64,000 bases of DNA from JAUMBM01 sp964645715 (GTDB lineage: Bacteria; Bacteroidota; Bacteroidia; Chitinophagales; Saprospiraceae), in NCBI GenBank assembly GCA_964645715.1, contig CAZYAO010000004.1, positions 1 through 64,000 of the forward strand, read 5' to 3'. The notes beneath the pieces are model-generated. The model saw nothing but the letters and a program-made list of their open reading frames with translations. It was not told the DNA's origin and searched no databases. This document shows, piece after piece, positions 42,883-52,397 of the stretch. Each line of letters starts with the position of its first letter. Positions within the stretch are counted from its first letter, which is position 1. Made by a program: the position numbers and the translations under genes.

Positions 42883-44017
42883 CTTCAGATACTGCTTCCA
42901 TGTATTTGCTCACACTCAGCATAATGCCGAATGCTACACAAGTGAATAAAATACTCGTTCCCCCCATACTCACCATCGGCAGTGTCTGCCCGGTCACTGG
43001 CAACAAATTGACTGCCACCCCTATATTCAGATAGGCCTGAATCACCAGCAAAAGGCTGAGACCCAAAGCCACCATAGCGCCAAAAGCCTTAGAACTCTTT
43101 GTCACCAGCCGGATAATCCTGAAAAACAGGAACAGATAGATGCCAATAAGTACAGCCCCTCCTATGACACCATACTCCTCACAAATGATGGCGTAGATAT
43201 AATCTGAATAAGGAGAAGGCAGATAGTTCCGCTGTATGCTGTTGCCAGGGCCTTCTCCCAGCCAGCCACCATTGGCGATAGCAATTTTTGACTGCACCAC
43301 CTGATATACTTCATCGGGCTTTTCCATAAAATCACTGATCCTTGTCACCCAAGTCTCCACCCGCACAAAACCCGGAAATACTTGTCCGAGCAACAGCAAT
43401 AAACCAAATGCAACAAGCCCCAACAGCATCAACAGGCCGATAAAACGGATATCCACCCGCCCTACAATCATCATGAGTATGCACACAAAAAACAGCAGGA
43501 AGGCTGTTGAAAAATTGGCCGGCGCAATAAGCATACAAATCAGCACCACCGGCAGTATGATGGGTAAAAATGCGTTTTTGAAGTCCTTGATATACTCCTG
43601 CCTGGCACTAATGCTACGGGCAACGTACACAATGAGTGCCAGCTTGGCGAAGTCCGAAGACTGAAAGGTAAGCCCTGTGCCAGGAATCATGATCCAGCGC
43701 CTCGCATCATTGATGTCCGCTCCCATAAGCACCGTAAACAACAGCAAAGGCACCGACAAAGCTAGCATCATAGGCGCCCAGTTGGCAAAGCGCTTGTAAT
43801 GGATGCGGTGAAAAAGCCAGGTAATGAGCATGCCTACAACCAAAATACCAAAATGCTTAATCAGGTAAGCTTCCGTATTGCCTTCCTTGTTGAGATGCGC
43901 AAGCGTCCCCGTAGCACTGTATACTGCCAGGATGGAGAAAAGGGAGAGGATCACGAAGATCGCCCAGATTGCCCGGTCGCCCTTTACGGAAGCTAATATT
44001 TTGTTTGCTACCAACAT
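42875..44017 (-). CDS. ftsW: Peptidoglycan glycosyltransferase FtsW (SEDS family)
   Basis: Polytopic SEDS protein of 380 residues that polymerises lipid II at the division site together with its cognate PBP (FtsI). About ten transmembrane segments are visible. SEDS signatures include GRVDIRFIGL, GEGPGNSIQRNYLPSPYSDY with the following FAIICEE-like segment YIYAIICEEYGVIGG, and LPVTGQTLPMVSMGG. It is flanked by murD and murG, the position of FtsW rather than RodA. Confidence 0.96.
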   Translation of the reverse strand: MLVANKILASVKGDRAIWAIFVILSLFSILAVYSATGTLAHLNKEGNTEAYLIKHFGILVVGMLITWLFHRIHYKRFANWAPMMLALSVPLLLFTVLMGADINDARRWIMIPGTGLTFQSSDFAKLALIVYVARSISARQEYIKDFKNAFLPIILPVVLICMLIAPANFSTAFLLFFVCILMMIVGRVDIRFIGLLMLLGLVAFGLLLLLGQVFPGFVRVETWVTRISDFMEKPDEVYQVVQSKIAIANGGWLGEGPGNSIQRNYLPSPYSDYIYAIICEEYGVIGGAVLIGIYLFLFFRIIRLVTKSSKAFGAMVALGLSLLLVIQAYLNIGVAVNLLPVTGQTLPMVSMGGTSILFTCVAFGIMLSVSKYMEAVSEDE

Positions 44018-44059
44018 AAGCTTATCTGTTGAGCATCTTTATCATAATCGTTGCTGTAG

Positions 44060-45409
44060 TCATCGGGTGTACAATTCATTATTCATTTCCAGCACTGCTT
44101 TTTTAAACTGTTCACCCCTGTCAACATAATTGGTAAATAAGTCAAAACTTGCGCAGGCCGGAGACAACAACACCACCTCACCGCTGCGGGCAAGTTGCCG
44201 GGCAGCCGCTACGGCTGCTGCTGCCGACTGCGTTTCCACGCAGGTCTCTACCAGCGGGCCAAAGGCCGCTATCAGCTTGCTGTTATCCACTCCCAAGCAC
44301 ACCAAAGCACGCACCCGCCCACGCACCAGTGCCTCCAGCGCCGCATAATCATTGCCCTTGTCCTGTCCGCCGGCAATCCAGATTACAGGTTTATCCATGG
44401 CTTCCAGCGCATAGTATACGGCATCGACATTGGTGGCCTTGCTGTCATTGATGTAGGTGACGCCCCCAATCTCAGCTACCTTTTCCAGACGATGCGGTAC
44501 AGGTACAAAGCTGTCGAGCCCCGCTTGCAATAGTTCCGGCTCCGCCCCTGCCGCCAGCGCCATGTGTACAGCAAACAGTGCGTTGATGGCATTGTGTTTA
44601 CCTTGCAGCGCTGTTGTTGACAAATCATAGGTGAATGCGCCCGCCCGAATGTAGCCACCTGTTATATCTGCCAGTGATACGGGCTGCTGCCTTGCTTTGA
44701 CGGAAAATTTGTCGACGCCTCCCCGCAAATTGGCGTCTTCAGCGAAGTAGATGAACAAATCTTCAGCTCGCTGATTCATCGCTATCCGAAACTTGGAGGC
44801 GATATAATTATCCATTTGATAGTCGTAGCGATCAAGGTGATCCGGCGTGATGTTGAGCAGAGCCGCAATATCAATATGAAAATTACGGAGGCCATCGAGC
44901 TGAAAACTGCTCAGCTCCAGTACGTAGACTTCGGGATGGTCTCCGGCCGCAACACTGGCAGCAAAGCTGTCACCCACATTACCCGCCAGCACCACTTTCT
45001 TACCTGCTGTACGCAACAAATGATACGTCAGACTTGCCGTAGTCGTCTTGCCGTTGCTCCCGGAGATACCAATGATGCGTGCCTGTGTATAGCGACCGGC
45101 AAACTCAATTTCGCTGATAACCGGCCTGCCTTTAGCGACAAAAGCCTGAATAAGAGGTGCTTTGTCTGGTATACCAGGACTTTTTATCACTTCTGCCGCC
45201 AGCAGCAGTGCCTCAGTGGAATGACCGCCACCTTCATAAGGGATACCTGCCCGCTCCAGCTGCTGCCGGTAGACGTCAGCGACCGGACCACTGTCGGAGA
45301 CAAAGACGCGAATGCCCTGTGCCTTTGCCAGCAAGGCTGCCCCGACGCCACTTTCTCCTGCACCGAGGACAACCAATGTTTGCCCGTCTATGTATTCCGC
45401 AGCTCCCAT
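44060..45409 (-). CDS. murD: UDP-N-acetylmuramoylalanine--D-glutamate ligase
   Basis: Adds D-Glu to UDP-MurNAc-L-Ala. Started at 45409 (MGAAEYIDGQTLVVLG) it has about 449 residues. Motifs are VLGAGESGVGAALLA (N-terminal domain), ATP loop GISGSNGKTTTAS, LELSSFQLDGL and the C-terminal INDSKATNVDAV and WIAGGQDKGNDY. The start shares one base with the mraY stop (TAATG), which is why I reject the longer frame beginning at 45466. It precedes ftsW by 42 bases. Confidence 0.97.
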   Translation of the reverse strand: MGAAEYIDGQTLVVLGAGESGVGAALLAKAQGIRVFVSDSGPVADVYRQQLERAGIPYEGGGHSTEALLLAAEVIKSPGIPDKAPLIQAFVAKGRPVISEIEFAGRYTQARIIGISGSNGKTTTASLTYHLLRTAGKKVVLAGNVGDSFAASVAAGDHPEVYVLELSSFQLDGLRNFHIDIAALLNITPDHLDRYDYQMDNYIASKFRIAMNQRAEDLFIYFAEDANLRGGVDKFSVKARQQPVSLADITGGYIRAGAFTYDLSTTALQGKHNAINALFAVHMALAAGAEPELLQAGLDSFVPVPHRLEKVAEIGGVTYINDSKATNVDAVYYALEAMDKPVIWIAGGQDKGNDYAALEALVRGRVRALVCLGVDNSKLIAAFGPLVETCVETQSAAAAVAAARQLARSGEVVLLSPACASFDLFTNYVDRGEQFKKAVLEMNNELYTR

Positions 45410-46683
45410 TATCGAATCTTTAGCGTTAGTATAGTAGCTACTGCCAGCAATATGCCAACAATCCAAAACCGAGTCACAATCTTGACCTCGGGCATTCCAA
45501 GCTTTTGGTAGTGGTGGTGCAATGGCGCCATTTTAAAAATGCGCCTGCCCTCCCCGTATTTTCGTTTGGTGTACTTAAAATAAGATACTTGCAATACCAC
45601 TGACAGATTTTCAATCAGAAAAATGCCGCACAGAATGGGAATCAGCAGCTCTTTTCGCAGCAGTATGGCCAGGGCGGCAATGATACCCCCAAGAGTCAGA
45701 CTACCGGTATCCCCCATAAATATCTGCGCCGGGAAAGCATTCCACCACAAAAAACCCAATGTTCCGCCTACCAGACAAGCCGCAAAAATGACCAGTTCTC
45801 CACTACCCGGCAAATGAAGAATACCCAGATACTTGGCTGCGATTGCATTACCAGAAAGATAAGCTATTGCCAGCAGCGTTATGGAAATAATGCCAGATAC
45901 CCCGGTAGCCAGACCGTCCAGCCCATCCGTAAGATTAGCAGCATTGGACACCGCTGTCACCACGAAAATGACAAGCGGCACAAAAATCAGCCATGCCAGC
46001 CCTACGGCCCTTTCTTTTTCAAAAGGCAGCAATTGTGCGTAATCAAAGCTCCCCCCCTTAAGGAAAGGTACATTGGTGAGGCTGGTTTTGTAGTCCCCCC
46101 TCCATTCCGTGACCGTCCCGTCGGTACCATTTTTTATCGCAATCCTGTTTCCCACAAGCTGATCATCCCCAAGGCCGTACTTAGCAGCCTCGCGGACATC
46201 CATTCTTACTACCACCTGGTGGCTATCCATCATCATGAGACTGATAAATAAGCCCAACCCAATCTGCCCCAAAATCTTGAACCGGCCACTCAAGCCGTCT
46301 TTATTTTTTCTAAAAACCTTAATATAATCATCGATGAAGCCAATCAATGCCATCCAGGCTGTTGACACCAGCATAATCACAATGTAGATGTTATCGAGCC
46401 GCGCCAAGAGCAAGCAAGGAATTACAACTGAAAGAATAATGATTATTCCTCCCATGGTTGGCGTTCCTTCTTTTTCTTTCTGTCCACTCAGCCCAAGATC
46501 TCTGACAGTTTCACCGATTTGCAGCCTTCGCAGCCAGGCGATGATACGTCCCCCAAAGAGGATGGATATGACCAGAGACATCATCAGCGCCAACCCAGCT
46601 CTGAACGAGATGTACTGAAACAAACGAAAGCCGGGCTGGTCGCCCAACCAATCTCGTAACCATTCTATGAGCTGAATCAGCAT
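45409..46683 (-). CDS. mraY: Phospho-N-acetylmuramoyl-pentapeptide transferase MraY
   Basis: Integral membrane enzyme that transfers phospho-MurNAc-pentapeptide to undecaprenyl phosphate, giving lipid I. At 424 residues it is longer than the ~360 of E. coli because of an extra periplasmic stretch around residues 180-230 (GNRIAIKNGTDGTVTEWRGD ...), a feature common in Bacteroidota. Ten transmembrane segments and the catalytic motifs GFIDDYIKV, ANLTDGLDGLATG, FMGDTGSLTLGG and APLHHHYQKLG are intact. It is preceded by murE (76-base gap) with no murF between them, and ends with a TAATG overlap into murD. Confidence 0.97.
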   Translation of the reverse strand: MLIQLIEWLRDWLGDQPGFRLFQYISFRAGLALMMSLVISILFGGRIIAWLRRLQIGETVRDLGLSGQKEKEGTPTMGGIIIILSVVIPCLLLARLDNIYIVIMLVSTAWMALIGFIDDYIKVFRKNKDGLSGRFKILGQIGLGLFISLMMMDSHQVVVRMDVREAAKYGLGDDQLVGNRIAIKNGTDGTVTEWRGDYKTSLTNVPFLKGGSFDYAQLLPFEKERAVGLAWLIFVPLVIFVVTAVSNAANLTDGLDGLATGVSGIISITLLAIAYLSGNAIAAKYLGILHLPGSGELVIFAACLVGGTLGFLWWNAFPAQIFMGDTGSLTLGGIIAALAILLRKELLIPILCGIFLIENLSVVLQVSYFKYTKRKYGEGRRIFKMAPLHHHYQKLGMPEVKIVTRFWIVGILLAVATILTLKIR

Positions 46684-46759
46684 ATAATATTAACAATTTG
46701 TTCGATAACCATTTTTCATTGTACCTCCAATCATCATTCAGGCAAGCCTGGCATGTGAT

Positions 46760-48217
46760 TTAGGGAATACCCAATGCCTCTTTGACGACCTCAACATCAT
46801 CAAAAGGATACCTGACCCCCCTGATCTCCTGATACTTCTCGTGTCCTTTGCCTGCGATAAGGACGATATCCCCGGGTCTGGCCAATTTACAGGCTGTACG
46901 TATGGCCGCCTTGCGATCCACGATACGCAAATGGTGGCCTTGTCCGCCTGCAATGCCCGCCTCCATATCATCCAGTATGTTCTCCGGATCCTCCGAGCGA
47001 GGATTGTCACTCGTCAGAATAACCTCATCGCTGAGCTGCATGGCTATGGCAGCCATTTTAGGCCGTTTGAGCTTATCCCGGTCGCCACCACAGCCAACAA
47101 CTGTGATGATGCAACTGCTGCCCTGACGCAGGTCGCGCAGTGTTGACAGCACCTTGTCGAGTGCGTCAGGTGTATGTGCATAATCAACAACTGCTGTACA
47201 GCTGCCTTCCCCACCCCTTATCACCTCCATTCGACCCTCTGCTCCCTGTAGTTCCGACAATACAGTCAAAAGTTCGACTGCATCCTCTCCCAGTAAACAA
47301 CCAACCCCATACACTGCCAGCAGGTTACTAGCATTGTACTCACCTATCATACGTGCATATACCTCTCTTCCTCCTACTTCCAGATGAAGTCCGAGCGGAT
47401 TATTCTCCAAAATTTTGGCATGAAAATCAGCCATGCGCTGCAGGCTGTAGTAGCGGATGTCAGCAGATGTATTCTGCACCATGACCGACCCCCGCTTGTC
47501 ATCGGCATTGACCAGTGCGAATGCCGTACCCGGCAGCTGATCAAAAAACTGTTTTTTGGCCGTGATGTAGGCCGCAAAGGTTCCGTGATAGTCGAGGTGA
47601 TCATGGGACATATTGGTAAAAACCCCACCTTTGAAATACAACCCTGCGATTCGTCGCTGATCCACGGCATGCGAACTCACCTCCATAAAGGCATGCGAGC
47701 AGCCTGCCTCCACCATACGCGCCAGCAGTTTCTGCAGACTGACTGCATCCGGGGTTGTGTACAAAGAAGGTTCTACCAGCGATCCTATCCGGTTTTCAAC
47801 CGTAGAAATCAGCCCGCAAGTATAGCCCAGCCGGCTAAATGCCTGAAATAGCAGCGTTGCCACCGTTGTTTTACCATTGGTGCCTGTGACACCGATAAGC
47901 TGCAGGCTGCGACTGGGGTGATTGTAAAAAGCAGCAGCAAGATCGCCCAGCGCCTGCGCGCTGTCGGCCACGCGTATCCAAAGCGGACCTGACCAGTTGT
48001 CCGGAACTACATCCTGTGCCACAATTATCAGCGCCCCCTTATCGCGGGCAGCCTGCACATACTGGTGTCCGTCGGTCTGACGACCACGAACAGCCACAAA
48101 TACGTTGCCTGCCTGCACGCTGCGGGAATCAAAGACAATACCCGTGACAACAGCCTCCGGAAGGTCTGCAGGCACAGGAATCGAAGCTGAGATCAGCAAT
48201 TGAAGGACAGTCATCAT
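46760..48217 (-). CDS. murE: UDP-MurNAc-tripeptide synthetase (meso-diaminopimelate type)
   Basis: Adds the third amino acid to the peptidoglycan stem. The 485-residue Mur ligase has GVTGTNGKTTVATL (ATP loop), MEVSSHAVDQRR, VDYAHTPDALDKVL and the selectivity motif DNPR (in TSDNPRSEDP, near residue 404). DNPR is known to mark meso-diaminopimelate-adding enzymes as opposed to lysine-adding ones. It lies between ftsI and mraY. The expected murF is not next to it; in many Bacteroidota that gene is elsewhere. Confidence 0.97.
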   Translation of the reverse strand: MMTVLQLLISASIPVPADLPEAVVTGIVFDSRSVQAGNVFVAVRGRQTDGHQYVQAARDKGALIIVAQDVVPDNWSGPLWIRVADSAQALGDLAAAFYNHPSRSLQLIGVTGTNGKTTVATLLFQAFSRLGYTCGLISTVENRIGSLVEPSLYTTPDAVSLQKLLARMVEAGCSHAFMEVSSHAVDQRRIAGLYFKGGVFTNMSHDHLDYHGTFAAYITAKKQFFDQLPGTAFALVNADDKRGSVMVQNTSADIRYYSLQRMADFHAKILENNPLGLHLEVGGREVYARMIGEYNASNLLAVYGVGCLLGEDAVELLTVLSELQGAEGRMEVIRGGEGSCTAVVDYAHTPDALDKVLSTLRDLRQGSSCIITVVGCGGDRDKLKRPKMAAIAMQLSDEVILTSDNPRSEDPENILDDMEAGIAGGQGHHLRIVDRKAAIRTACKLARPGDIVLIAGKGHEKYQEIRGVRYPFDDVEVVKEALGIP

Positions 48218-48262
48218 ATGTACAAGCTGGTTAGCAATTATATCAGGTATTCTGTCTGGCTT

Positions 48263-50443
48263 TTATCGGAGGTAGAGAACAATTGTCTGGCCACGTATCC
48301 GCGACCCGGGCGGAAGTGACTGCCTATCCACTCTTCCCACACCTACCGATCGGACCTTCAGTCCTCTGTTTTCGAGTATATAAGTAGCATCCCGGAGTCC
48401 CATACCCTGCACACTGGGTACAATCTGATGAGGCATTCGACGGGGTCGCAACAATAAACTATCACTGTCGGCCGTCAAAAGTACCATCTCCGAGGAGGAC
48501 GCTGCAGTTGCTGCCAGTCCCAGATGCCGCAGCACCTCCTCGAAGTCTGTACGAAAGCCCACCTCATTTCTGGGAAGATTAGCAGCATACAGCACAGGGC
48601 GTGGTCCCTGATTGACCGCCTCATGGGCGTCCAATAAAATACTGTAAGCCTTATCTGCAATCTCCCGGAAGACAGGTCCTGCTACATCACTTCCGTAGTA
48701 GGCCCCGCTACGAGGTTTGTTAATGACAACCAAACAAGAATACACAGGATTATGGGCAGGAAAATATCCTGCAAAAGAAGCCTGATAGCCCCCGATCTGG
48801 GTGCCATCGGCCGTTCGTTGATATTCAATTTGTGTAGTACCCGTCTTACCTGCAAATCGGTAGCGGTCAGTAGCCAGATTGCGGGCCGTACCCCGTTGAA
48901 CAACCCCCTCCAGCAATAAACGTATGTCCCGGATGGCACGTGGCGAAGCTATTTGCTCCTTAACTACGGTAGGTCTGTACGTGACAATTTCTTCACCCTC
49001 GCGCCGTATACCGGACACCAGATAGGGCTTCATCAACCGCCCGTTATTGGCAATAGCATTGTAAAAAGTAAGCAATTGCAGTGGCGTCAGTTGGCTCTCG
49101 TAGCCAATTGACATCCAGGGAAGCGTCGTTCCGCTCCAGTTGTGCTTCTCGCTGTACGCTTCCTTGATATAGGGATTTACCTCCCCGTCAAGCTCAATCC
49201 CCGTTGGCAGATGCAACATAAAATTCTGCAAATGAGATATATAACGAGCAGCCCCCTGCATACCGTTGGCTTCTGTCTTACGACCGTAGTATTGATTGAC
49301 CAATCGTGATACACCTACATTGGAAGAATGCTCGAATGCCTGTCGTACGCTGATGCTGTCGCGGCTGCGACTGTAATCCGAGACATCCAGCATCGTCTGT
49401 CCGTGAAAAGTAGCCCGCCCATAAGATATACTCACGGAATCTGTCAGTCGCACAAAACCATCCTCGAGCAACGCCAGCATGGAAGCCGTCTTAAAAGTCG
49501 AGCCGGATTCTGTTGCAGTACCAACCGCGTAGTTGTAATTCTCGAAATAGCCCCCTCCTGAATTTGAGCGCCCCAGATTGGCGATAGCCTTGATTGCACC
49601 TGTTTTGACATCCATCAGGATAGCCGTTCCCCATGCGGCCTCATGCGCCTGTAAAGCCCGCAGCAGGGCGCTGTGCGCGATATCCTGCAGATTGACGTCC
49701 AGGGTTGTCACTACATCATCCCCCGAACGAGGCTCCACCCCTGTAAGATCGGTAGATGGCAGCCACAAATCCCTGCGGGCATCCACCTTGACCATATACT
49801 GAGAGCCGGGAGTACCCCGCAATACGGCATCAAAGCGCCGCTCAAGCCCTACAGAAGCTTCCTTATCCGCCCTACGGTAACCAATTGTACGGGAAGCCAG
49901 CATACCAAAAGGCCGCTTGCGCTCACTCGATTTTTTAACAATCAGTCCACCCCCGTTACGTCCGAGATTAAACAGCGGGAAACGTTGGATCTTATATACC
50001 TCATCAAAGGGAACCTTTTTCTTCAGAAGAATCTCCCGCTTCTTATTGTATTGCGGATTACGGAGTCTACGCAAGTAAGTTGCGTAGGCGCCGGGCGTAT
50101 ATGCCTTGCTCACCTGTGTAGCCATGCAATGCGCCAGTGTATCCAGATTGGTAAAGTAATCCTCCTCTGAAGGTGCATAAGGATCAAAATACAAATCAAA
50201 ATAAGGTACAGAAGTAGAAAGCAAACTACCGTCGGCCGCCAGAATACTGCCTCGCTCCGGCTCAATCACTCGTTGCTTGAGCCAGACACGCTCACCCTCC
50301 GAACGCCAGCGTTCCCCTTCCGTGATAGCAATCTCGAAAGTCCTGTATACCAGTAGTGCTGCTACCGGCACAAAACCAGCAAACAGCAATATATATACCC
50401 GGTAAAGAACTTCATTCTTGATATCCATCTTACTCTTTGTCAT
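48263..50443 (-). CDS. ftsI: Division-specific transpeptidase FtsI/PBP3 with C-terminal PASTA domain
   Basis: Class B penicillin-binding protein of 726 residues that cross-links septal peptidoglycan with FtsW. It has a short cytoplasmic part, one transmembrane anchor (YILLFAGFVPVAALLVY), the pedestal domain, and a transpeptidase domain with SxxK in ESGSTFKTA (near residue 315), SxN in HSSNVGVS (near 372) and KTG in AGKTGTTQIE (near 531). The last ~60 residues form a PASTA-like domain (VPSVQGMGLRDATYILE). The start at 50443 overlaps the ftsL-like gene by 14 bases; an ATG at 50428, just after that gene's stop, is an alternative. All active-site motifs are intact. Confidence 0.96.
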   Translation of the reverse strand: MTKSKMDIKNEVLYRVYILLFAGFVPVAALLVYRTFEIAITEGERWRSEGERVWLKQRVIEPERGSILAADGSLLSTSVPYFDLYFDPYAPSEEDYFTNLDTLAHCMATQVSKAYTPGAYATYLRRLRNPQYNKKREILLKKKVPFDEVYKIQRFPLFNLGRNGGGLIVKKSSERKRPFGMLASRTIGYRRADKEASVGLERRFDAVLRGTPGSQYMVKVDARRDLWLPSTDLTGVEPRSGDDVVTTLDVNLQDIAHSALLRALQAHEAAWGTAILMDVKTGAIKAIANLGRSNSGGGYFENYNYAVGTATESGSTFKTASMLALLEDGFVRLTDSVSISYGRATFHGQTMLDVSDYSRSRDSISVRQAFEHSSNVGVSRLVNQYYGRKTEANGMQGAARYISHLQNFMLHLPTGIELDGEVNPYIKEAYSEKHNWSGTTLPWMSIGYESQLTPLQLLTFYNAIANNGRLMKPYLVSGIRREGEEIVTYRPTVVKEQIASPRAIRDIRLLLEGVVQRGTARNLATDRYRFAGKTGTTQIEYQRTADGTQIGGYQASFAGYFPAHNPVYSCLVVINKPRSGAYYGSDVAGPVFREIADKAYSILLDAHEAVNQGPRPVLYAANLPRNEVGFRTDFEEVLRHLGLAATAASSSEMVLLTADSDSLLLRPRRMPHQIVPSVQGMGLRDATYILENRGLKVRSVGVGRVDRQSLPPGSRIRGQTIVLYLR

Positions 50444-50753
50444 TGTGAGCCACTACAATCTTCAGCGGCGTTCCGCGCTGCAGCTGCAGACCATCTTCCT
50501 GCACTTTATTGACCACCTCAGAACGCAGGCTATTGAACATATTTTCAGATTGCAGTGACATGTATGACCAGCGGAGATCCTGTACCTCGCGCTGCATCAC
50601 CTGAATCTTCCGAACATTGCTCTCTGCCTGATGTGCATTGGCAATATAGAGAATAGCAAGCACTGCCAAAAAACCAATCATCGTCAGATTTTTGACAAGC
50701 CACACACTCAATTCAAACTTGCTGACCGTATGCAATAAGGCGCTTGTTCTCAT
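50430..50753 (-). CDS. ftsL: FtsL-like divisome protein
   Basis: A 107-residue single-pass protein: a cytoplasmic start of about 22 residues, one transmembrane segment (NLTMIGFLAVLAILYIANAH), then a periplasmic coiled coil (VRKIQVMQREVQDLRWSY). Sequence identity among FtsL proteins is very low, so the assignment depends on topology and on the position between rsmH and ftsI. It overlaps ftsI by 14 bases. It would form a complex with FtsQ and a FtsB-like partner that activates FtsWI. Confidence 0.85.
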   Translation of the reverse strand: MRTSALLHTVSKFELSVWLVKNLTMIGFLAVLAILYIANAHQAESNVRKIQVMQREVQDLRWSYMSLQSENMFNSLRSEVVNKVQEDGLQLQRGTPLKIVVAHNDKE

Positions 50754-50817
50754 AACATGCTGAACATAAGATATAAACCAATATTTTTTTCAACAAGGAG
50801 GTAACGAGGGGAGCTAC

Positions 50818-50958
50818 TTAGTTCATTTGCATAATCTTCTCAAACGGCCGAGATACCATCCCCTGTTGCACCATTTCGGTACCCACTTCAAACGTTGGGA
50901 TGATGATCAATTTTTTGTCTTTCACTTTCTCGTATACTGTCTCTCCAAAGCAAAATGC
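50818..50958 (-). other. Possible 46-codon open frame between rsmH and ftsL (weak)
   Basis: Between rsmH and ftsL lies a 230-base gap, unusual in this compact cluster. One minus-strand frame is open for 46 codons and includes KDKKLIIIPTFEVGTEMV, which looks protein-like, but it has no ATG at its head and follows a stop codon directly. It may be chance, a gene remnant, or a gene with a GTG or TTG start. Confidence 0.2.
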
Positions 50959-50983
50959 TCATCTTCATCCACCAGGACACATT

Positions 50984-51889
50984 CTACGAATGCACGCGTC
51001 GCTCAGCAACGCGCAACTTGGCACTATGGGCACGTGGATTTAGCTTAATCTCCTGCGCATCAGGCAACAGCGGCTTTTTGGTAATCAGCTCGTAAGGCCT
51101 GTTCGTATTGCCAAAAAAATCCTGCTGCAGTATTCCCGCTGCATTGCCAGTTTTCATGACATTCTTGACCAGTCTGTCCTCCAGTGAGTGATAAGAAAGC
51201 ACAACTAACCGCCCCCCCGCTGAAAGTACTTCTGTAGCCTGAACAAGCATATCAGTCAATGCCCCCATTTCATCGTTCACTTCAATGCGCAGTGCCTGAA
51301 ACACCTGTGCCAGATAGCGTTGCCGTGGCCCTTTGATGACAGGCTCGATGGCAGAGAGCAAGTCGCCAATAGTCACAATTGGACGAGCCTTCTGCTGCTC
51401 AGCCAATCGCAATGCAAGTGTACGGGCATTTCTGAGTTCGCCGTATTCACTGAACATCCGTTGCAGTGCCGCAGCATCTCTGTCTGCAAGCACCCCGGCG
51501 GCAGTCAGTTCCTGCGACTGATCCATGCGCATATCCAGTAGCGCATCAAATCGGTACGAAAAACCTCTTTCCCCCTCATCAAACTGGTGAGAAGAAACCC
51601 CCAAGTCCGCCAGCAGCCCATCGATACTACGTATACCAAACAGCCGCAGGTAACGCTTCAGGTGGCGAAAATTGGCAGGTGCAAAGAGCACCCTTTCATC
51701 CGCCGGAACATTTTTGGCAGCATCCTCATCCTGGTCAAAAACCACCAGACGCCCGTTGGCACCCAGTTTTTCCAATAGCAAGCGACTATGTCCGCCACCG
51801 CCGAGCGTTACGTCAACATACGTACCTTCTGGTCGTATGTTGAGAAAATCAATACAGGCCTCAGCCATGACAGGTACATGATAACTCAT
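50984..51889 (-). CDS. rsmH: 16S rRNA (cytosine(1402)-N4)-methyltransferase RsmH (MraW)
   Basis: Methylates N4 of C1402 in the decoding centre of 16S rRNA using S-adenosylmethionine. The 301-residue protein has HVPVMAEACIDFLN, the SAM loop DVTLGGGGHSRLLLE, GLLADLGVSSHQFDEGERGFS and the end NPRAHSAKLRVAERR, all typical. The start shares its first base with the last base of the mraZ stop region, so the two are coupled. It is the second gene of the dcw cluster, as in most bacteria. Confidence 0.97.
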   Translation of the reverse strand: MSYHVPVMAEACIDFLNIRPEGTYVDVTLGGGGHSRLLLEKLGANGRLVVFDQDEDAAKNVPADERVLFAPANFRHLKRYLRLFGIRSIDGLLADLGVSSHQFDEGERGFSYRFDALLDMRMDQSQELTAAGVLADRDAAALQRMFSEYGELRNARTLALRLAEQQKARPIVTIGDLLSAIEPVIKGPRQRYLAQVFQALRIEVNDEMGALTDMLVQATEVLSAGGRLVVLSYHSLEDRLVKNVMKTGNAAGILQQDFFGNTNRPYELITKKPLLPDAQEIKLNPRAHSAKLRVAERRVHS

Positions 51890-52359
51890 CAGTCTTCCTC
51901 CTTCGATTTACCCAGCTTACCAAGCACCTCGTTGGCCAAATCAGAGAAATCAGGTGGTTCTTCAGACAGCATACGCTCGTACTCCTCCAGTGCCCAAATC
52001 TCTATGCGCTTGCCATAGCCCGTGAGGATGATATCTTTATCAATGCCCGCGTACTCTGCCAGCCGCTTGGGTAACAGGATACGGTCGGCTGTATCCAGCG
52101 TCACCTCCTGCGCACCTCGGAAAAAGTAACGTGCAAAGTCTCTATTCTGCTTGTTGTACAGATTGAGCTGCTCAACTTCAGCCGAAATCTGCTCCCATAC
52201 AGGCTCAGGATAGAGCACCAGACACTTCTCAAAGCCCCGGTTTATGATGAATTTACCCTTCTGCCAATCTCCCAACTGTGACAACATACCGCTGGGCAAG
52301 CGGAACCTCCCTTTGGGGTCCAGCCGTACATCGTACTCGCCCAACAGTTGCTTGATCAT
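51889..52359 (-). CDS. mraZ: Transcriptional regulator MraZ
   Basis: DNA-binding protein of the AbrB/SpoVT superfamily that controls the dcw operon. The 156-residue protein has two MraZ/SpoVT-type domains with the family motifs LDPKGRFRLPSGM and LDTADRILLPKRL. A charged C-terminal tail of about 20 residues (EEPPDFSDLANEVLG) is longer than usual. It is the first gene of the division cluster, and three MraZ-type 10-bp repeats lie at 52398-52427 just upstream, which indicates autoregulation of the whole run. Confidence 0.96.
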   Translation of the reverse strand: MIKQLLGEYDVRLDPKGRFRLPSGMLSQLGDWQKGKFIINRGFEKCLVLYPEPVWEQISAEVEQLNLYNKQNRDFARYFFRGAQEVTLDTADRILLPKRLAEYAGIDKDIILTGYGKRIEIWALEEYERMLSEEPPDFSDLANEVLGKLGKSKEED

Positions 52360-52379
52360 CGGTTATTTGTATTTCAATT

Positions 52380-52387
52380 CAAATGTA
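52380..52387 (-). promoter_or_regulatory. -7 promoter box of the dcw cluster
   Basis: Minus strand TACATTTG, an exact TAnnTTTG match, 20 bases before the mraZ start and 10 bases downstream of the MraZ boxes, which cover the rest of the promoter. Confidence 0.6.
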
Positions 52388-52397
52388 TGAGTTTTCT

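Noticed and set aside
45410..45466. Upstream extension of murD to 45466
   Set aside because: The added residues lie in the mraY coding end and are not Mur ligase-like; the TAATG overlap at 45409 is the natural start.
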